Assembly: GCA_030604585.1 (NCBI GenBank)
Contig: JAUVVP010000120.1
Location: 1-6,391, forward strand
Length of the DNA: 6,391 nucleotides
From: Planctomycetota bacterium
GTDB taxonomy: Bacteria > Planctomycetota > Brocadiia > SM23-32
Reading direction: 5' to 3'
Positions within the stretch are counted from its first letter, which is position 1; the number at the start of each line of letters is the position of its first letter. Below, in pieces: positions 6,353-6,391 of this stretch. A model generated the notes under the pieces. The model did not search any database. It was not told the origin of the DNA and saw only the letters and a program-made list of their open reading frames with translations. Both the position numbers and the translations under genes were made by a program.

Positions 6353-6391
6353 TGCGACGTCATCGTCGAGCGCTGGGACCAGTTCACCGGG

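Larger units (their letters stand above)
6128..6391 (+). pseudogene. 3' part of an N4/N6 DNA methyltransferase gene, interrupted twice by short palindromic segments; runs off the window
   Basis: Frame 2 reads RPGENVLDPFGGSGSTL, the S-adenosylmethionine-binding motif of DNA methyltransferases of the N6-adenine/N4-cytosine type (PF01555; DPF-GGSG). After 14 foreign codons with a TAG at 6227-6229, the same frame resumes with IACEQTGRRAFLMEVDELY. After 13 further foreign codons it continues with CDVIVERWDQFTG, to the window edge. Those three pieces together are the normal C-terminus of the family. The catalytic and target-recognition regions are absent: only 58 nt separate the serine hydrolase stop from the first conserved codon (6164). 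An ATG at 6128 with GGGAG at 6116-6120 could start translation, but the product would end at the TAG (33 residues). I call it a non-functional remnant; the right end lies outside the window. Confidence 0.75.

Noticed and set aside
1..6391. CRISPR arrays, tRNA or rRNA genes, transposase genes, phage genes
   Set aside because: No regularly spaced direct repeats, cloverleaf-like sequence or recombinase motifs were seen on either strand.

Overview
The window is GC-rich bacterial DNA with all genes on the + strand. The gene content (an esterase-like alpha/beta hydrolase beside a xylose-isomerase-like sugar isomerase remnant, an exported M16 zinc peptidase, and a class C beta-lactamase-fold serine hydrolase) recalls Planctomycetota and neighbouring uncultured phyla. 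That taxonomic guess rests on gene style only and is weak.

Layout from left to right. Positions 1-154 form one large nested imperfect palindrome whose paired blocks all share a single dyad axis. It abuts a 3' fragment of a sugar phosphate isomerase/epimerase gene (about 160-411) that has no 5' part and no stop in frame. A strong Shine-Dalgarno then starts an intact 546-residue alpha/beta hydrolase (446-2086), with a complete Ser/Asp/His catalytic domain and a degenerate hydrolase-like C-terminal part. The 113-nt gap after it holds a good sigma70-type promoter with a perfect TATAAT. This promoter probably drives a two-gene operon: a secreted PqqL-like M16 zinc metallopeptidase (2200-5079) and, 9 nt later, a serine hydrolase with an SxxK motif (5089-6105). 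The right end (6128-6391) is the 3' part of an N4/N6 DNA methyltransferase gene, running off the window.

The most interesting content is the palindromic repeats and where they sit. The methyltransferase remnant is interrupted twice, by a 42-bp and a 39-bp palindrome-containing segment, both multiples of three. Removing both on paper restores a continuous conserved methyltransferase C-terminus. The 39-bp segment is read through as 13 extra codons. The 42-bp one carries an in-frame TAG. Together with the large palindrome against the isomerase fragment, this suggests a genome colonised by small palindromic elements that insert into or beside genes. The layout is comparable in principle to the Rickettsia palindromic elements, but the sequences and host differ.

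The three intact genes look like ordinary exported or cytoplasmic hydrolytic functions. Nothing in the window shows that they form one pathway.
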